Shown here piece by piece: positions 7,837-15,520 of a stretch of 64,000 nt of DNA. The notes under the pieces were generated by a model. The model did no database searches, was not told the DNA's origin, and worked only from the letters and a program-made list of their open reading frames with translations. The stretch's first letter is position 1, and the number at the start of each line of letters is the position of its first letter. A program made the position numbers and the translations under genes. Source of the DNA: Burkholderiales bacterium (GTDB lineage Bacteria; Pseudomonadota; Gammaproteobacteria; Burkholderiales; Burkholderiaceae_C); assembly GCA_016223165.1 (NCBI GenBank), contig JACRPO010000001.1, positions 310,001 through 374,000 of the forward strand, written 5' to 3'.

Positions 7837-8688
7837 TCAGCGCAGCACTTCGACGGGCACGTCGAACAGATAGCCCGCGCCGCGTTCGGTCTTGATGAAC
7901 TGCGGCCGCGCCGGATCGACCTCGATCTTGCGGCGCAGGCGAAGGATCTGCACGTCGATCGAGCGGTCGTAGACCTCGGCGTTGTGCAGGCGCGAGAGGT
8001 CGAGCAGGCGCTCGCGCGACAGCACGCGCTGCGGCGCCGAGACGAAGGCGGCAAGCAGGCTGAACTCGCCGTTCGTCAGCTCGACGGTGCGTCCGTCGGC
8101 GGCGCGCAGGCGGCGCAGCGGCACGTTCAGCTCCCAGGCGCCGAAGCGGTAGGCGCGCACGCGCGCCATCGCGTCAGCCACCGTGGCCTGCACCTGCGCA
8201 CGCCGCAGCAGCGCGCGGATGCGCGCCAGCAGCTCGCGCGGGCTGAACGGCTTGGTCAGGTAGTCGTCGGCGCCGAGCTCCAGGCCCATCACGCGGTCGG
8301 CCTCGTCGGCGCGGCCGGTAAGCATGAGGATCGGGATCGTCGACGATTCGCGCAGCCGCCGCGCGATGGCCAAGCCGTCCTCGCCGGGCAGGCGCCGGTC
8401 GAGGATGACGAGGTCGATGGTCTCGCGCGCAAGCACGGCGTCGAAGGTGCGCCCGTTGTCGACGGCGGTGCAGCGCAGCTCGTTGTCGCGCAGGTAGTCG
8501 CCGAGCAGCGCGCGGATCGCGGCGTCGTCGTCCAGCACCAGCACGTGCGGGGTCAGCAGGCCTTTCGGCGCGGCGTGCACGTTCGGCACGGCCTGGCCGT
8601 TCGGTGTGTGCGAGGCAAGCGCCCCGGCGCTGCCCGTCGCCGAAGGCGCGGCAACGGAGGCAGCGGCGGGGTCGGCGAGGGTCAGCAT
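7837..8688 (-). CDS. OmpR/PhoB-family response regulator (orphan)
   Basis: 283 residues. An unusual Ala/Pro-rich N-terminal extension of about 47 residues precedes a receiver domain (V-L-V-L-D-D-D at 49-55, phospho-acceptor Asp97 in V-I-L-D-R-R-L-P-G, Lys of T-K-P-F) and a winged-helix DNA-binding domain (L-T-N-G-E-F near 205, ending K-T-E-R-G-A-G-Y-L-F). The family binds direct repeats as dimers once phosphorylated. No histidine kinase is adjacent, so the partner is elsewhere. The start at 8688 has no clear ribosome site, and a GTG at 8580 would give a normal-length protein. The regulated genes are unknown. Confidence 0.88.
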   Translation of the reverse strand: MLTLADPAAASVAAPSATGSAGALASHTPNGQAVPNVHAAPKGLLTPHVLVLDDDAAIRALLGDYLRDNELRCTAVDNGRTFDAVLARETIDLVILDRRLPGEDGLAIARRLRESSTIPILMLTGRADEADRVMGLELGADDYLTKPFSPRELLARIRALLRRAQVQATVADAMARVRAYRFGAWELNVPLRRLRAADGRTVELTNGEFSLLAAFVSAPQRVLSRERLLDLSRLHNAEVYDRSIDVQILRLRRKIEVDPARPQFIKTERGAGYLFDVPVEVLR

Positions 8689-8800
8689 GGCGAGCGATGC
8701 TTGGCAACGCGCATTGCAGCGCCGTTGCGGGAGCGGCGGCGAATGTTGCAGCTGAAATGCGCCGCCGGCGCGCGGTGCCGGCGGGGCGGGGCGCGCTGCG

Positions 8801-8823
8801 CCTCAGCCTCAGCCTCAGCCTCT
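8801..8823. repeat. 6-bp microsatellite (CCTCAG)
   Basis: CCTCAG is repeated three times followed by a partial unit, over the 3' end of the YCII-like gene whose stop codon lies inside it. Slippage here would change the C-terminus of that protein. Confidence 0.8.
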
Positions 8824-9207
8824 TGAGCCCGGCGTCTCGTTGCTGGGCACGAAGGCGCTGGCCCGCTGCGGTTCGACCGGCCGCACCTCGTAGCTCAGGC
8901 CGCAGGCGAGGCAGGGGTTCTGCGCCGCCAGCGCCGCCGCCTCGTCGAGGCTGGTGGCGCGAAAGAACCAGTAGCCGCCGACGATCTCCTTGGCTTCGGC
9001 GAAGGGGCCGTCCTGCACGCGCTCGCGCGAAACGAGCTTGCCCTCGCGCGCCAGGCGCTGGCCGGGCAGCACCCGGCCCTCGGCGAGCAGGCGCTCGTAC
9101 CAGGCGTAGAAGGCGTCGATGGCCGACTGGATCACCTGCGGCGCGAGGTCGCGGTCCCATTGGCCGCGCGAGAGGACGAGATAGTCGTGCAGTTCGGGGG
9201 CGTTCAT
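8815..9207 (-). CDS. YCII/DGPF-domain protein
   Basis: 130 residues with the hallmark D-G-P-F-A-E-A-K-E near position 66, followed by G-G-Y-W and a C-terminal P-x-x-x-x-G-x-x-Y-E-V-R-P strand. This is the dimeric ferredoxin-like alpha/beta-barrel of DGPF proteins, often linked to ECF sigma factors. No sigma factor is adjacent. The reaction is not established for the family. The last residues lie in the CCTCAG microsatellite and are not conserved-looking. Cytoplasmic. Confidence 0.85.
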   Translation of the reverse strand: MNAPELHDYLVLSRGQWDRDLAPQVIQSAIDAFYAWYERLLAEGRVLPGQRLAREGKLVSRERVQDGPFAEAKEIVGGYWFFRATSLDEAAALAAQNPCLACGLSYEVRPVEPQRASAFVPSNETPGSRG

Positions 9208-9240
9208 CGGCGTCGTGCGAAAGGCGGTCAGGTGTGAGCA

Positions 9241-9292
9241 GGGCGCGTGATCCGGGCGCGTGATCAGCGTGCGTGATCAGGGCTGGTGATCA
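9241..9292. repeat. 13-bp minisatellite, 4 units
   Basis: Four consecutive 13-bp units (GGGCGCGTGATCC, GGGCGCGTGATCA, GCGTGCGTGATCA, GGGCTGGTGATCA) fill the gap between the YCII gene and the SnoaL-like gene. The last unit touches the stop codon of the SnoaL-like gene. Confidence 0.9.
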
Positions 9293-9676
9293 GGGCGCCG
9301 TGTCGGCCGGGGCCGGCACGAGCTGCGCCGGGTCGTAGAAGAACTGCTCGCGCACGATGCGCTCGCCGGCCCACTCCTGCCAGGCGAGCTCTTCCATGCG
9401 CGTGCGGCGCCCGTCCTGCCACTCGAACTCGAAGATCCAGCGGATGACGACGTGCTCGCCGTGCACGAGCACCGGTCGCACGCAGCGGGAAGAGACCTGG
9501 CGCGCCCGCGCCAGCACGGCGCGTTCGTGCTGCACGAGGTGGTCGCGGCCGCGGCGTGGCGGCTTCTGGTTCTCCTGCATCGAGGCTGCCTCGGCGTAGA
9601 AGTCCTCGATCGCCTCGGCATGCGCGTTCGACTCGACGCGCGCGATGAAGCGCTCCAGGGTTTCGCTCGAAGGCAT
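9290..9676 (-). CDS. SnoaL/NTF2-like small protein
   Basis: 128 residues from the ATG at 9676 (a longer start at 9718 adds 14 Pro/Ala-rich residues and has no better ribosome site). The pattern of a long N-terminal helix (L-E-R-F-I-A-R-V-E) followed by strands ending in H-V-V-I-R-W-I-F-E-F and I-V-R-E-Q-F-F-Y-D-P matches the NTF2-like cone fold seen in SnoaL-type cyclases and limonene epoxide hydrolases. I see no catalytic residue set that would name a reaction. Cytoplasmic; it stands between two other minus-strand genes with 13-bp repeats at its 3' end. Confidence 0.7.
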   Translation of the reverse strand: MPSSETLERFIARVESNAHAEAIEDFYAEAASMQENQKPPRRGRDHLVQHERAVLARARQVSSRCVRPVLVHGEHVVIRWIFEFEWQDGRRTRMEELAWQEWAGERIVREQFFYDPAQLVPAPADTAP

Positions 9677-9745
9677 GGCTGAACTCACGGGGCCGCGGCG
9701 GGCGGGGGCCGCAAGCATACGGGAGGCGCGGGAGGGGAGGGGCTC

Positions 9746-10531
9746 TCAGCCGACGCGCACGGCCTGGCGCGGCAGCGGGTGCGAAACGGCCGAAGCGGCC
9801 GAACCGGCCGAACCGGCCGAACCGGCCGAACCGGCCGAAGCGGCCGAACCGGCCTCGTGCGGGTTGTAGGTGCGCAGGCCGGCGACGTCGAGCACCGTGA
9901 CGCCGCCGAACTCCACGCGCAGCAGACCGGCGCGCTCCAGGCCGTGCAGGGCCTCGTTGGCGCGCTGGCGCGAGACGGCGGCGAGCAGCCCGATCTCCTC
10001 CTGGCTGAGCTGCACGAAGTTGCCGGTGTGCGGGTAGAGCGCGGGGTCGAAGAGGCTGGCCAGGCAACGCGCCACGCGCGCGTCGGGGCCGAGCAGGCGG
10101 TCGAATTCGACGAGGCCGATGAACAGGCTCAGGCGTGCGTTCAGCTGCGAGAGCAGGAAGCGGTTGAAGGGCAGGCTCGCGTTGACGAGGCGCTCGAAGG
10201 TGCGGCGCGGCACGCAGGCCAGGCGCGTCTGCCGCACGGCCACCGCGTCGTAGCGCCACGAGCCGGCCTTGAGCAGCGAGCCTTCGCCGAACCAGCCGCC
10301 GGCCGTGACGCCGGTGAAGGTCGAGTGCCGGCCGTCGGCATGCGTGACCGACATCTTGACCAGGCCTTCGATGACGCCGGCCCAGAAGTCCGCCTTCTCG
10401 CCGCAGCGCACGGCGCAGCCGCCGATGGGCACGCGGTGCTCGAAGGACTCGCGCACGACGTGGTCGAGTTCCTCGGCAGCGAGCGCGGGCGCCCAGAGGC
10501 TGCCGCGCAACAGGGTCTCAACGGCCTGCAT
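9746..10531 (-). CDS. Crp/Fnr-family transcriptional regulator with (Gly-Ser-Ala)n tail
   Basis: 261 residues; the ATG at 10531 has AAGGAGA 8 bases upstream. Residues about 20-135 form the cyclic-nucleotide-binding-like beta roll (G-G-W-F-G-E-G-S-L-L). Residues about 165-225 hold the helix-turn-helix (L-S-Q-E-E-I-G-L-L-A-A-V-S-R-Q-R-A-N-E-A-L). No N-terminal Cys cluster is present, so it is not an oxygen-sensing FNR. The C-terminal 25 or so residues are a G-S-A repeat encoded by a 9-bp minisatellite, probably dispensable. It is divergent from the molybdo-oxidoreductase gene, and a perfect TGTCGT-N4-ACGACA palindrome lies between them. I infer it controls that operon or itself. Confidence 0.87.
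   Translation of the reverse strand: MQAVETLLRGSLWAPALAAEELDHVVRESFEHRVPIGGCAVRCGEKADFWAGVIEGLVKMSVTHADGRHSTFTGVTAGGWFGEGSLLKAGSWRYDAVAVRQTRLACVPRRTFERLVNASLPFNRFLLSQLNARLSLFIGLVEFDRLLGPDARVARCLASLFDPALYPHTGNFVQLSQEEIGLLAAVSRQRANEALHGLERAGLLRVEFGGVTVLDVAGLRTYNPHEAGSAASAGSAGSAGSAGSAASAVSHPLPRQAVRVG
9783..9854. repeat. 9-bp minisatellite (GCCGAAC/GCG), about 8 units, in coding sequence
   Basis: GCCGAACCG or GCCGAAGCG is repeated about eight times within the 3' end of the Crp/Fnr-type gene, encoding its Gly-Ser-Ala tail. The unit is a multiple of three, so copy-number change keeps the frame. Confidence 0.92.
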
Positions 10532-10674
10532 GGTGCTTGTCTCCTTGTGCACCCAGGCGTGGCCGGCGGCGGTCGTGAGTCGCATGCGAGCCGGCGCGGC
10601 CACCCTGCATATGGGCAAGGATGCCTCGCTCTCCGCTGATCCGCTCGACGGCCGTGGGAATCCCGAGTCAGGGA

Positions 10675-10690
10675 TGTCGTTATGACGACA
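10675..10690. promoter_or_regulatory. Perfect 16-bp palindrome, candidate Crp/Fnr-type operator
   Basis: TGTCGT-TATG-ACGACA lies 58 bases upstream of the molybdo-oxidoreductase start and 143 bases upstream of the divergent Crp/Fnr-type gene. Six-base arms with a four-base spacer match the size of Crp/Fnr-family sites (for example TTGAT-N4-ATCAA). No convincing -10 lies at the expected class II distance on either side, so repression or class I activation are both open. Confidence 0.55.
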
Positions 10691-10747
10691 ACCCCGTCGG
10701 GGCGCCGTTGGCAGCATCGCTGCGGCCTGACGACCAAGGAGACCTCG

Positions 10748-12994
10748 ATGAACGATGCTCGCTCCTCGCTCCCCTCGCTTCCCTCGCCCCCCTCGCTTGC
10801 GGTCATGACGACGCGCGAGGGCTCGGAGCCGGCCGGCCCCGCGCAGGTCAGCCGGCGCGACGTGCTGGGCGCCGCCGCATCGGTGCCGGTGCTGGCGGCG
10901 GCCGGGTTGGCCGCCGCGCCCACGAGAGTGCAGGCGCTGCCGCTGCCGCTGACGCCGCCCGATTCGGTCGACAACTACGACGTCGGGGACTCCATCACGC
11001 AGGTGAGCGCGCCGACGATGCCGCTGGTGAAGCTCACGATCGACAGCGACGGCGTCTACACGATGGCGCTGCCGCGCCTCGAGCAGGGCACCGGCATCGC
11101 GACGGCGCTGGCGCTGATGATCGCCGACGAGGCCAAGGTGCCGCTCGCGAAAGTGCGCGTCACCTCGGCCGACGCGCAGCCCGAGCTCATGTACAACCAG
11201 ATCACCGGCGGCTCGTGCTCGATCCGCGCCTTCGAGCCGGTGCTGCCGGCGCTGGTGGCCGCGGCGCAGCTCAAGGCCGGCATCGTGCCGCAGCCCGGGC
11301 CGCCCGCCAACCCGGTGGTCGGCACGCGCGTCGCCAAGCTCGATGCGCGCGACATCGTGACCGGCAAGAAGAAGTTCACGATGGACCAGGACGTGCCGGG
11401 CGCCATGCCGACGATGTGCCGCATGCCCTCGACGATCCGCGGTTCGGTGGTCAGCGTGAACAACCGCAACGCCGTGCTGGCGATGCCCGGCGTCATCGCC
11501 GTCGAGATCATTCCCGGCGGCGGCAACGTCGTCGGCATTCCGCCGGGCGTCGCGGTGATGGCCGAAACCTTCGGCCAGGCCTGGGACGCCTGCGGCGCGC
11601 TCGACATCACCTGGGGGCCGGGGTCGATGGCCGGCGAGTCCGACGCGACGATCCGCGACAAGCTGCGCGCGGCGATCCCGCCGCTGTTGCCGGCGCCGCT
11701 GGGCAGCGTCGCGATCGACGCCGAGTTCACCTGGAAGGCCGCGACGGCCTGCCCGCTGGAAGTGGAGTGCGCCATCGTCGACGCGACCCGGCCCGACCGC
11801 GCCGAGGTCTGGGCCGGCATGCAGAGCCCCATCGTCGCCTCGCAGGCGGTGGCGCTCGACCTCGGCCTGCCGCTCGGGGCCGTCACCGCGCACGTCATCC
11901 CCAGCGGCGGCGCCTTCGGCCGCCGGCTCTTCTGGGACCCGGTGCAGGTGGCGGCGCAGATCTCGAAGAAGACCGGCCGCATCTGCAAGCTCATGTACCA
12001 CCGCACGGACGACATCCGCCACACGAGGCACCGGCCGCCGCAGGTGCACCGGGTGCGCGCCGCGGTCCTGCCGCCGACGCTGCTGCTGCCGGGCAACGTG
12101 CTCAGCTACCAGCAGAGCATCGGCATCGTGCGGCTCGATGCGCGCCACGGCTACGGCGAGATCGGCACGGCGACGGCCGGCTCGCTGCCGCCAGCCGTCG
12201 TGCAGACCGTCGGCAACATGAACTACGAGCAGTTCTTCTTCCTGACGATGGTCTCGTCGCCCTACAACTACGGCGTCGGCAAGAAGCTCTTGTTCCCGGT
12301 GGCGCTCGAGATGAACACCGTCTCGTACCGTTCGGTGCACATCCAGCCGGCGCGCACCGTCGAGGAGATCGTCACCGACGAGATCGCCGCCGCGCTGAAC
12401 AAGGACCCGGTGGCGTTCCGCCTCGAGTTCCTGCGCCTCGAACGCGCCAAGGCCTGCCTGCAGCGCGTCGCCGGCGCGGCGCAATGGGGCAAGGCGATGC
12501 CGCCGGGCTTCGCGCAGGGCGTGGGCGTGCACCAGGAGTCGCGCTCGTTCTCGGCCTGCATCGTCGAGCTCGACTGCCGCGACCGCAGCAACTGCAAGGT
12601 CACGAAGGTGGTGATGGCCATCGACGTCGGCCGCGTCATCAGCCCCTCGGGCGTCGAGCAGCAGTGCCTGGGCGGCATCTGCGAGGCGATCTCGCTCGTG
12701 CTGAAGACCGGTCTCAACATCAAGGACGGCCTGCCGCTGGAGGGCAGCTACAAGCAGTACCTGTGGCTGCGGATGCGCGACTTCCCGAAGGACGTGCAGA
12801 TCATCATCATGCCCAACAGCACCAACGCGCCGGCCGCCGGCATGGGCGAGGTCGCCATGTCGGCACCTTCGGGGGCGATCGCCAATGCGTACGCACGCGC
12901 CACCGGCATCAAGCCGCGCAACTTCCCGCTCAATGCGCAGCCGGTGTTCACGCCGACGCCGCCCGGCCAGCTTCCTCCTCCCGCCGTCGCCTGA
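10748..12994 (+). CDS. Tat-exported molybdopterin oxidoreductase, large subunit (isoquinoline 1-oxidoreductase IorB-like)
   Basis: 748 residues; the ATG at 10748 follows AAGGAG. The Tat motif S-R-R-D-V-L and a hydrophobic stretch (residues 35-58) direct folded enzyme to the periplasm. The N-region before the twin arginines is encoded by a CCTCGCT-type microsatellite, and an ATG at 10805 would give a shorter N-region. The xanthine-oxidase-family features are the hammerhead (I-R-G-S-V-V), the Mo-cofactor loop P-S-G-G-A-F-G-R-R and a C-terminal G-M-G-E whose Glu is the conserved catalytic base. Length matches IorB/aldehyde-oxidase-type two-subunit enzymes. The 2Fe-2S subunit follows after 18 bases. 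The substrate (N-heterocycle or aldehyde) cannot be read from the sequence; no dedicated XdhC-type chaperone is in the window. Confidence 0.88.
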   Translation: MNDARSSLPSLPSPPSLAVMTTREGSEPAGPAQVSRRDVLGAAASVPVLAAAGLAAAPTRVQALPLPLTPPDSVDNYDVGDSITQVSAPTMPLVKLTIDSDGVYTMALPRLEQGTGIATALALMIADEAKVPLAKVRVTSADAQPELMYNQITGGSCSIRAFEPVLPALVAAAQLKAGIVPQPGPPANPVVGTRVAKLDARDIVTGKKKFTMDQDVPGAMPTMCRMPSTIRGSVVSVNNRNAVLAMPGVIAVEIIPGGGNVVGIPPGVAVMAETFGQAWDACGALDITWGPGSMAGESDATIRDKLRAAIPPLLPAPLGSVAIDAEFTWKAATACPLEVECAIVDATRPDRAEVWAGMQSPIVASQAVALDLGLPLGAVTAHVIPSGGAFGRRLFWDPVQVAAQISKKTGRICKLMYHRTDDIRHTRHRPPQVHRVRAAVLPPTLLLPGNVLSYQQSIGIVRLDARHGYGEIGTATAGSLPPAVVQTVGNMNYEQFFFLTMVSSPYNYGVGKKLLFPVALEMNTVSYRSVHIQPARTVEEIVTDEIAAALNKDPVAFRLEFLRLERAKACLQRVAGAAQWGKAMPPGFAQGVGVHQESRSFSACIVELDCRDRSNCKVTKVVMAIDVGRVISPSGVEQQCLGGICEAISLVLKTGLNIKDGLPLEGSYKQYLWLRMRDFPKDVQIIIMPNSTNAPAAGMGEVAMSAPSGAIANAYARATGIKPRNFPLNAQPVFTPTPPGQLPPPAVA
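10759..10799. repeat. CTCGCTTCC-type microsatellite in coding sequence
   Basis: Degenerate units of C-T-C-G-C-T with variable C runs encode a Ser/Leu/Pro-rich stretch ahead of the twin-arginine motif of the large molybdo-subunit. The repeat lies in a region where sequence is tolerated, like the other repeats in this part. Confidence 0.7.
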
Positions 12995-13012
12995 GCGTTC
13001 ATGGAGTCAGCC

Positions 13013-13477
13013 ATGCCCAACTACACCTTCACCGTCAACGATCAATCGGTCACCGTCGACGCGCCGGCCGACATGGCGCTGCTCTGGGTGCTGCGCGACA
13101 AGCTCGGCATCACCGGCCCGAAATACGGCTGCGGCGTCGATGCCTGCAAGGCCTGCACCTGCCTCGTCAACGGCAAGGCCGTGACGACCTGCTCGACGCG
13201 CGTTTCCGCCGTGCAGGGCAAGAAGGTCACGACCATCGAGGGCCTGGCGAGCGGGCCGAACGGCGAGACGCTGCACCCCGTGCAGCAGGCCTGGCTCGAC
13301 CTCGACGTGCCGCAGTGCGGCTTCTGCCAGCCCGGCCAGATCATGGCCGCGGTGGACCTGTTGTCGCGCAAGAAGAACCCGAGCGACGCCGACATCGACG
13401 CGATCGAGAACGTCTGCCGCTGCGGCACCTACGGCCGCATCCGCGCAGCGATCAAGGCCGCGGCCGCGAAGATGTGA
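13013..13477 (+). CDS. 2Fe-2S subunit of molybdo-oxidoreductase (IorA-like)
   Basis: 154 residues from the ATG at 13013 (GGAG six bases upstream); an ATG at 13001 adds four residues. The plant-ferredoxin domain holds C-G-x-D-A-C-K-A-C with a following C (first cluster), and the C-terminal four-helix domain holds C-G-F-C-Q and C-R-C-G-T-Y (second cluster). These are the two 2Fe-2S sites that carry electrons from the Mo centre. It has no signal peptide and probably crosses with the large subunit by Tat hitchhiking. It is the last gene of a two-gene operon, convergent with the ABC exporter. Confidence 0.93.
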   Translation: MPNYTFTVNDQSVTVDAPADMALLWVLRDKLGITGPKYGCGVDACKACTCLVNGKAVTTCSTRVSAVQGKKVTTIEGLASGPNGETLHPVQQAWLDLDVPQCGFCQPGQIMAAVDLLSRKKNPSDADIDAIENVCRCGTYGRIRAAIKAAAAKM

Positions 13478-13491
13478 GCGGCGAGGGCGGC

Positions 13492-14295
13492 TCAGTGCGC
13501 CGGCGCGGCCGCCGCTGCCGCCGCCTGCGCCGCGGGCAGCCGCCTCAGCACGCCGTCGTCGAGGCGGTAGACGGTGTCGAAGCCCTCGATCATGCGATGG
13601 TCGTGCGTGACGGTGATGACCGCCGAGCGGCGCTCGCGCGCGATCTTGCGCAGCAGCGCCATGACCTTTGCACCGCGCTCGGTGTCGAGCGCCGCGGTGG
13701 GCTCGTCGGCGAGGATCAGCGGCGGCTCGTTGGCCAGCGCGCGGCCGATCGCCACGCGCTGCTGCTCGCCGCCGGAGAGGTTGGCCGGCAGCGACTCGGC
13801 GCGGTGCGCGATCTCCAGGTAGCCGAGCAGCTCGCGTGCGCGCCGCGTCGCCTCGCGGCGGCCGATGCCGTTGAGCTGCATCACCAGCGCCACGTTCTCG
13901 ATCGCGGTGAGGAACGGGATCAGGTTGTGCTGCTGGAAGATGAAGCCGATGTTGCGGCGCCGGAAGGCGCGGTCGTCGATGCCCGTCCAGCCGTCGTTGT
14001 AGACCTCCTGGCCGTTGATGACGATGCGGCCTGCGCTCGGCTCCAGGATCAGGCTGATCGACAGCAGCAGCGTGCTCTTGCCCGAGCCGCTCGGACCCAG
14101 CAGCGCGGCGAGTTCACCCTGCCGCACCGAGAGCGAGCAGGGCTTGAGCGCCTGCACGGCCAGCTCGCCGCTGCCGAAGGTCTTGGACACGCCCTCGACT
14201 TCGACGACCACGGGCCTCTCGGCGGGCAGCTCGGCGGGCACCTCGGCGGACATCCCGGCCGCCGCAGCCGACGAAGCGAGTACGGGCGCCGTCAT
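13492..14295 (-). CDS. ABC transporter ATP-binding subunit (DevA/MacB-type)
   Basis: 267 residues. Walker A G-P-S-G-S-G-K-S-T at 67-75, Q-loop F-Q-Q-H-N-L, signature L-S-G-G-E-Q-Q, Walker B L-I-L-A-D-E-P and switch His in V-T-H-D-H-R. A roughly 30-residue Ala/Glu/Pro-rich N-terminal extension is encoded by a 12-bp repeat, and an internal Met at residue 15 could be the true start. The stop of the permease gene adjoins the start codon. Together with the permease and membrane fusion protein it forms a DevBCA-type exporter, which drives periplasm-to-outside export of glycolipids or peptides through a TolC partner. No TolC gene is adjacent. Confidence 0.92.
   Translation of the reverse strand: MTAPVLASSAAAAGMSAEVPAELPAERPVVVEVEGVSKTFGSGELAVQALKPCSLSVRQGELAALLGPSGSGKSTLLLSISLILEPSAGRIVINGQEVYNDGWTGIDDRAFRRRNIGFIFQQHNLIPFLTAIENVALVMQLNGIGRREATRRARELLGYLEIAHRAESLPANLSGGEQQRVAIGRALANEPPLILADEPTAALDTERGAKVMALLRKIARERRSAVITVTHDHRMIEGFDTVYRLDDGVLRRLPAAQAAAAAAAPAH
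14217..14251. repeat. 12-bp minisatellite, 3 units, in coding sequence
   Basis: CTCGGCGGGCAG-type units are repeated three times and encode the Ala/Glu/Pro extension at the N-terminus of the ABC ATPase. In frame, so copy-number change would only alter the extension. Confidence 0.8.
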
Positions 14296-15489
14296 CTAGC
14301 CTCCGAGCGCCAGCTGCGGCGGCGTGCGCAGCGCGTGCCAGATCGCCATCGCGCTGGCCACCACACCGCCGCCCAGCATGACCATGAAGGTGACGGCGGT
14401 CTCCTGCGGCAGGAAGGCCAACGTGCGCGGGAAGCCCGGCACGATCAGCTCGCGCAGCCCGTAGGCGACGGCGAAGCTCGCCAGCGTCAGCGCCATCGAC
14501 TGCTCCATGATCAGCCGCACGATGACCCAGTTCGACGCGCCGATCAGCTTGAGCGTCGCGATCGACCGGATCTTCTCGATCGTCAGCACGTAGACGATGA
14601 GGGCGATGATGACGATCGAGACGATGACCAGCAGCGCGCGGAACAGGCCGAGCACGGCCGACATGCGGGCGAGCTTGCCTTCGAGCATCAGCGCGCGTTC
14701 CTCGGCCGTCGTGTAGACGTTGAAGTAGAGCCAGTCGCGCAGGTGCTGCGCCACGAGTTGCGCGTCCGCGCCCGGCGCCAGGTTCACCAGCACGGCGTTG
14801 ACGGTGTCGCTCGTTGAGCTCAGCAGCGGCAGCAGCCGCGTCGCCTGCTCGGCGCTGTAGCCGGCCAGCTCCAGCCGCTTCAGGCTGGTGGTACGCGCCG
14901 CGACGACGGCGCGGTTGTCCTGCTGGAACTGCACCTCCTGCGCATCCGGCAGCGACAGGTAGACGAGCGGGCTGCCGCCCGAATCGACCGCGCCCTGCGT
15001 GATGCCGACCACGGTGTACTCGTGCGTGCCGAACGGCACCTTGTCGCCGAGCGCCAGCCCGAGCTTGCGGTCGGCCACGAGCTCGTAGTGCGGCGCCTCG
15101 ATGCCGCGCCCGCGCACGATGCCGCCCGGGCCGCCGAGCCCGCCGAACACCTCGTAGCCGATGACCGTGAACTGCTGGCTCCGGCCGCCGATCTCGCGCT
15201 GCGCGGCGTAGATGACGAGCGGGCTGGCCTTCGCCACGCCGGGCGTCGCGGCGACGCTCCTGGCGCTGTCCAGCGGCATGCGCGAGCTCTCGTTGAACGG
15301 CCCGCCGCGCCCGCGTTCGACCACCCACAGGTCGGTGGCGGTGTTGTCGATCAGCCAGACGCCGTCGGCGATGTTGCCCTGGTAGATGCCGTTCATCACC
15401 AGCACGATGGCCAGCAGCATGGCCACGCCGAAGATGGTGGCGACGAACTTTCCGACGTGGCGGCGGATGTCCTTCAGCGCAAGATCCAT
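14296..15489 (-). CDS. ABC transporter permease (DevC/FtsX-type)
   Basis: 397 residues with the MacB-type layout: a membrane segment at about 15-37, a large periplasmic domain to about 260, and three C-terminal segments (I-V-S-I-V-I-I-A-L-I-V-Y-V near 285, then two more). The FtsX-like signature K-L-I-G-A-S-N near 315 marks the coupling region for the ATPase. It couples ATP hydrolysis to a periplasmic mechanical stroke. It lies between the membrane fusion gene (31-base gap) and the ATPase gene (no gap), so the three are one operon. Confidence 0.9.
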   Translation of the reverse strand: MDLALKDIRRHVGKFVATIFGVAMLLAIVLVMNGIYQGNIADGVWLIDNTATDLWVVERGRGGPFNESSRMPLDSARSVAATPGVAKASPLVIYAAQREIGGRSQQFTVIGYEVFGGLGGPGGIVRGRGIEAPHYELVADRKLGLALGDKVPFGTHEYTVVGITQGAVDSGGSPLVYLSLPDAQEVQFQQDNRAVVAARTTSLKRLELAGYSAEQATRLLPLLSSTSDTVNAVLVNLAPGADAQLVAQHLRDWLYFNVYTTAEERALMLEGKLARMSAVLGLFRALLVIVSIVIIALIVYVLTIEKIRSIATLKLIGASNWVIVRLIMEQSMALTLASFAVAYGLRELIVPGFPRTLAFLPQETAVTFMVMLGGGVVASAMAIWHALRTPPQLALGG

Positions 15490-15520
15490 GGGCGTCCCGG
15501 CTGCCGCTGCGTCGCAGGCG

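Noticed and set aside
10621..14817. A plus-strand open frame of 1,398 codons over the molybdoenzyme and ABC genes
   Set aside because: Its product is Arg/Gly-rich without domains, and it overlaps recognised genes in other frames and on the other strand.
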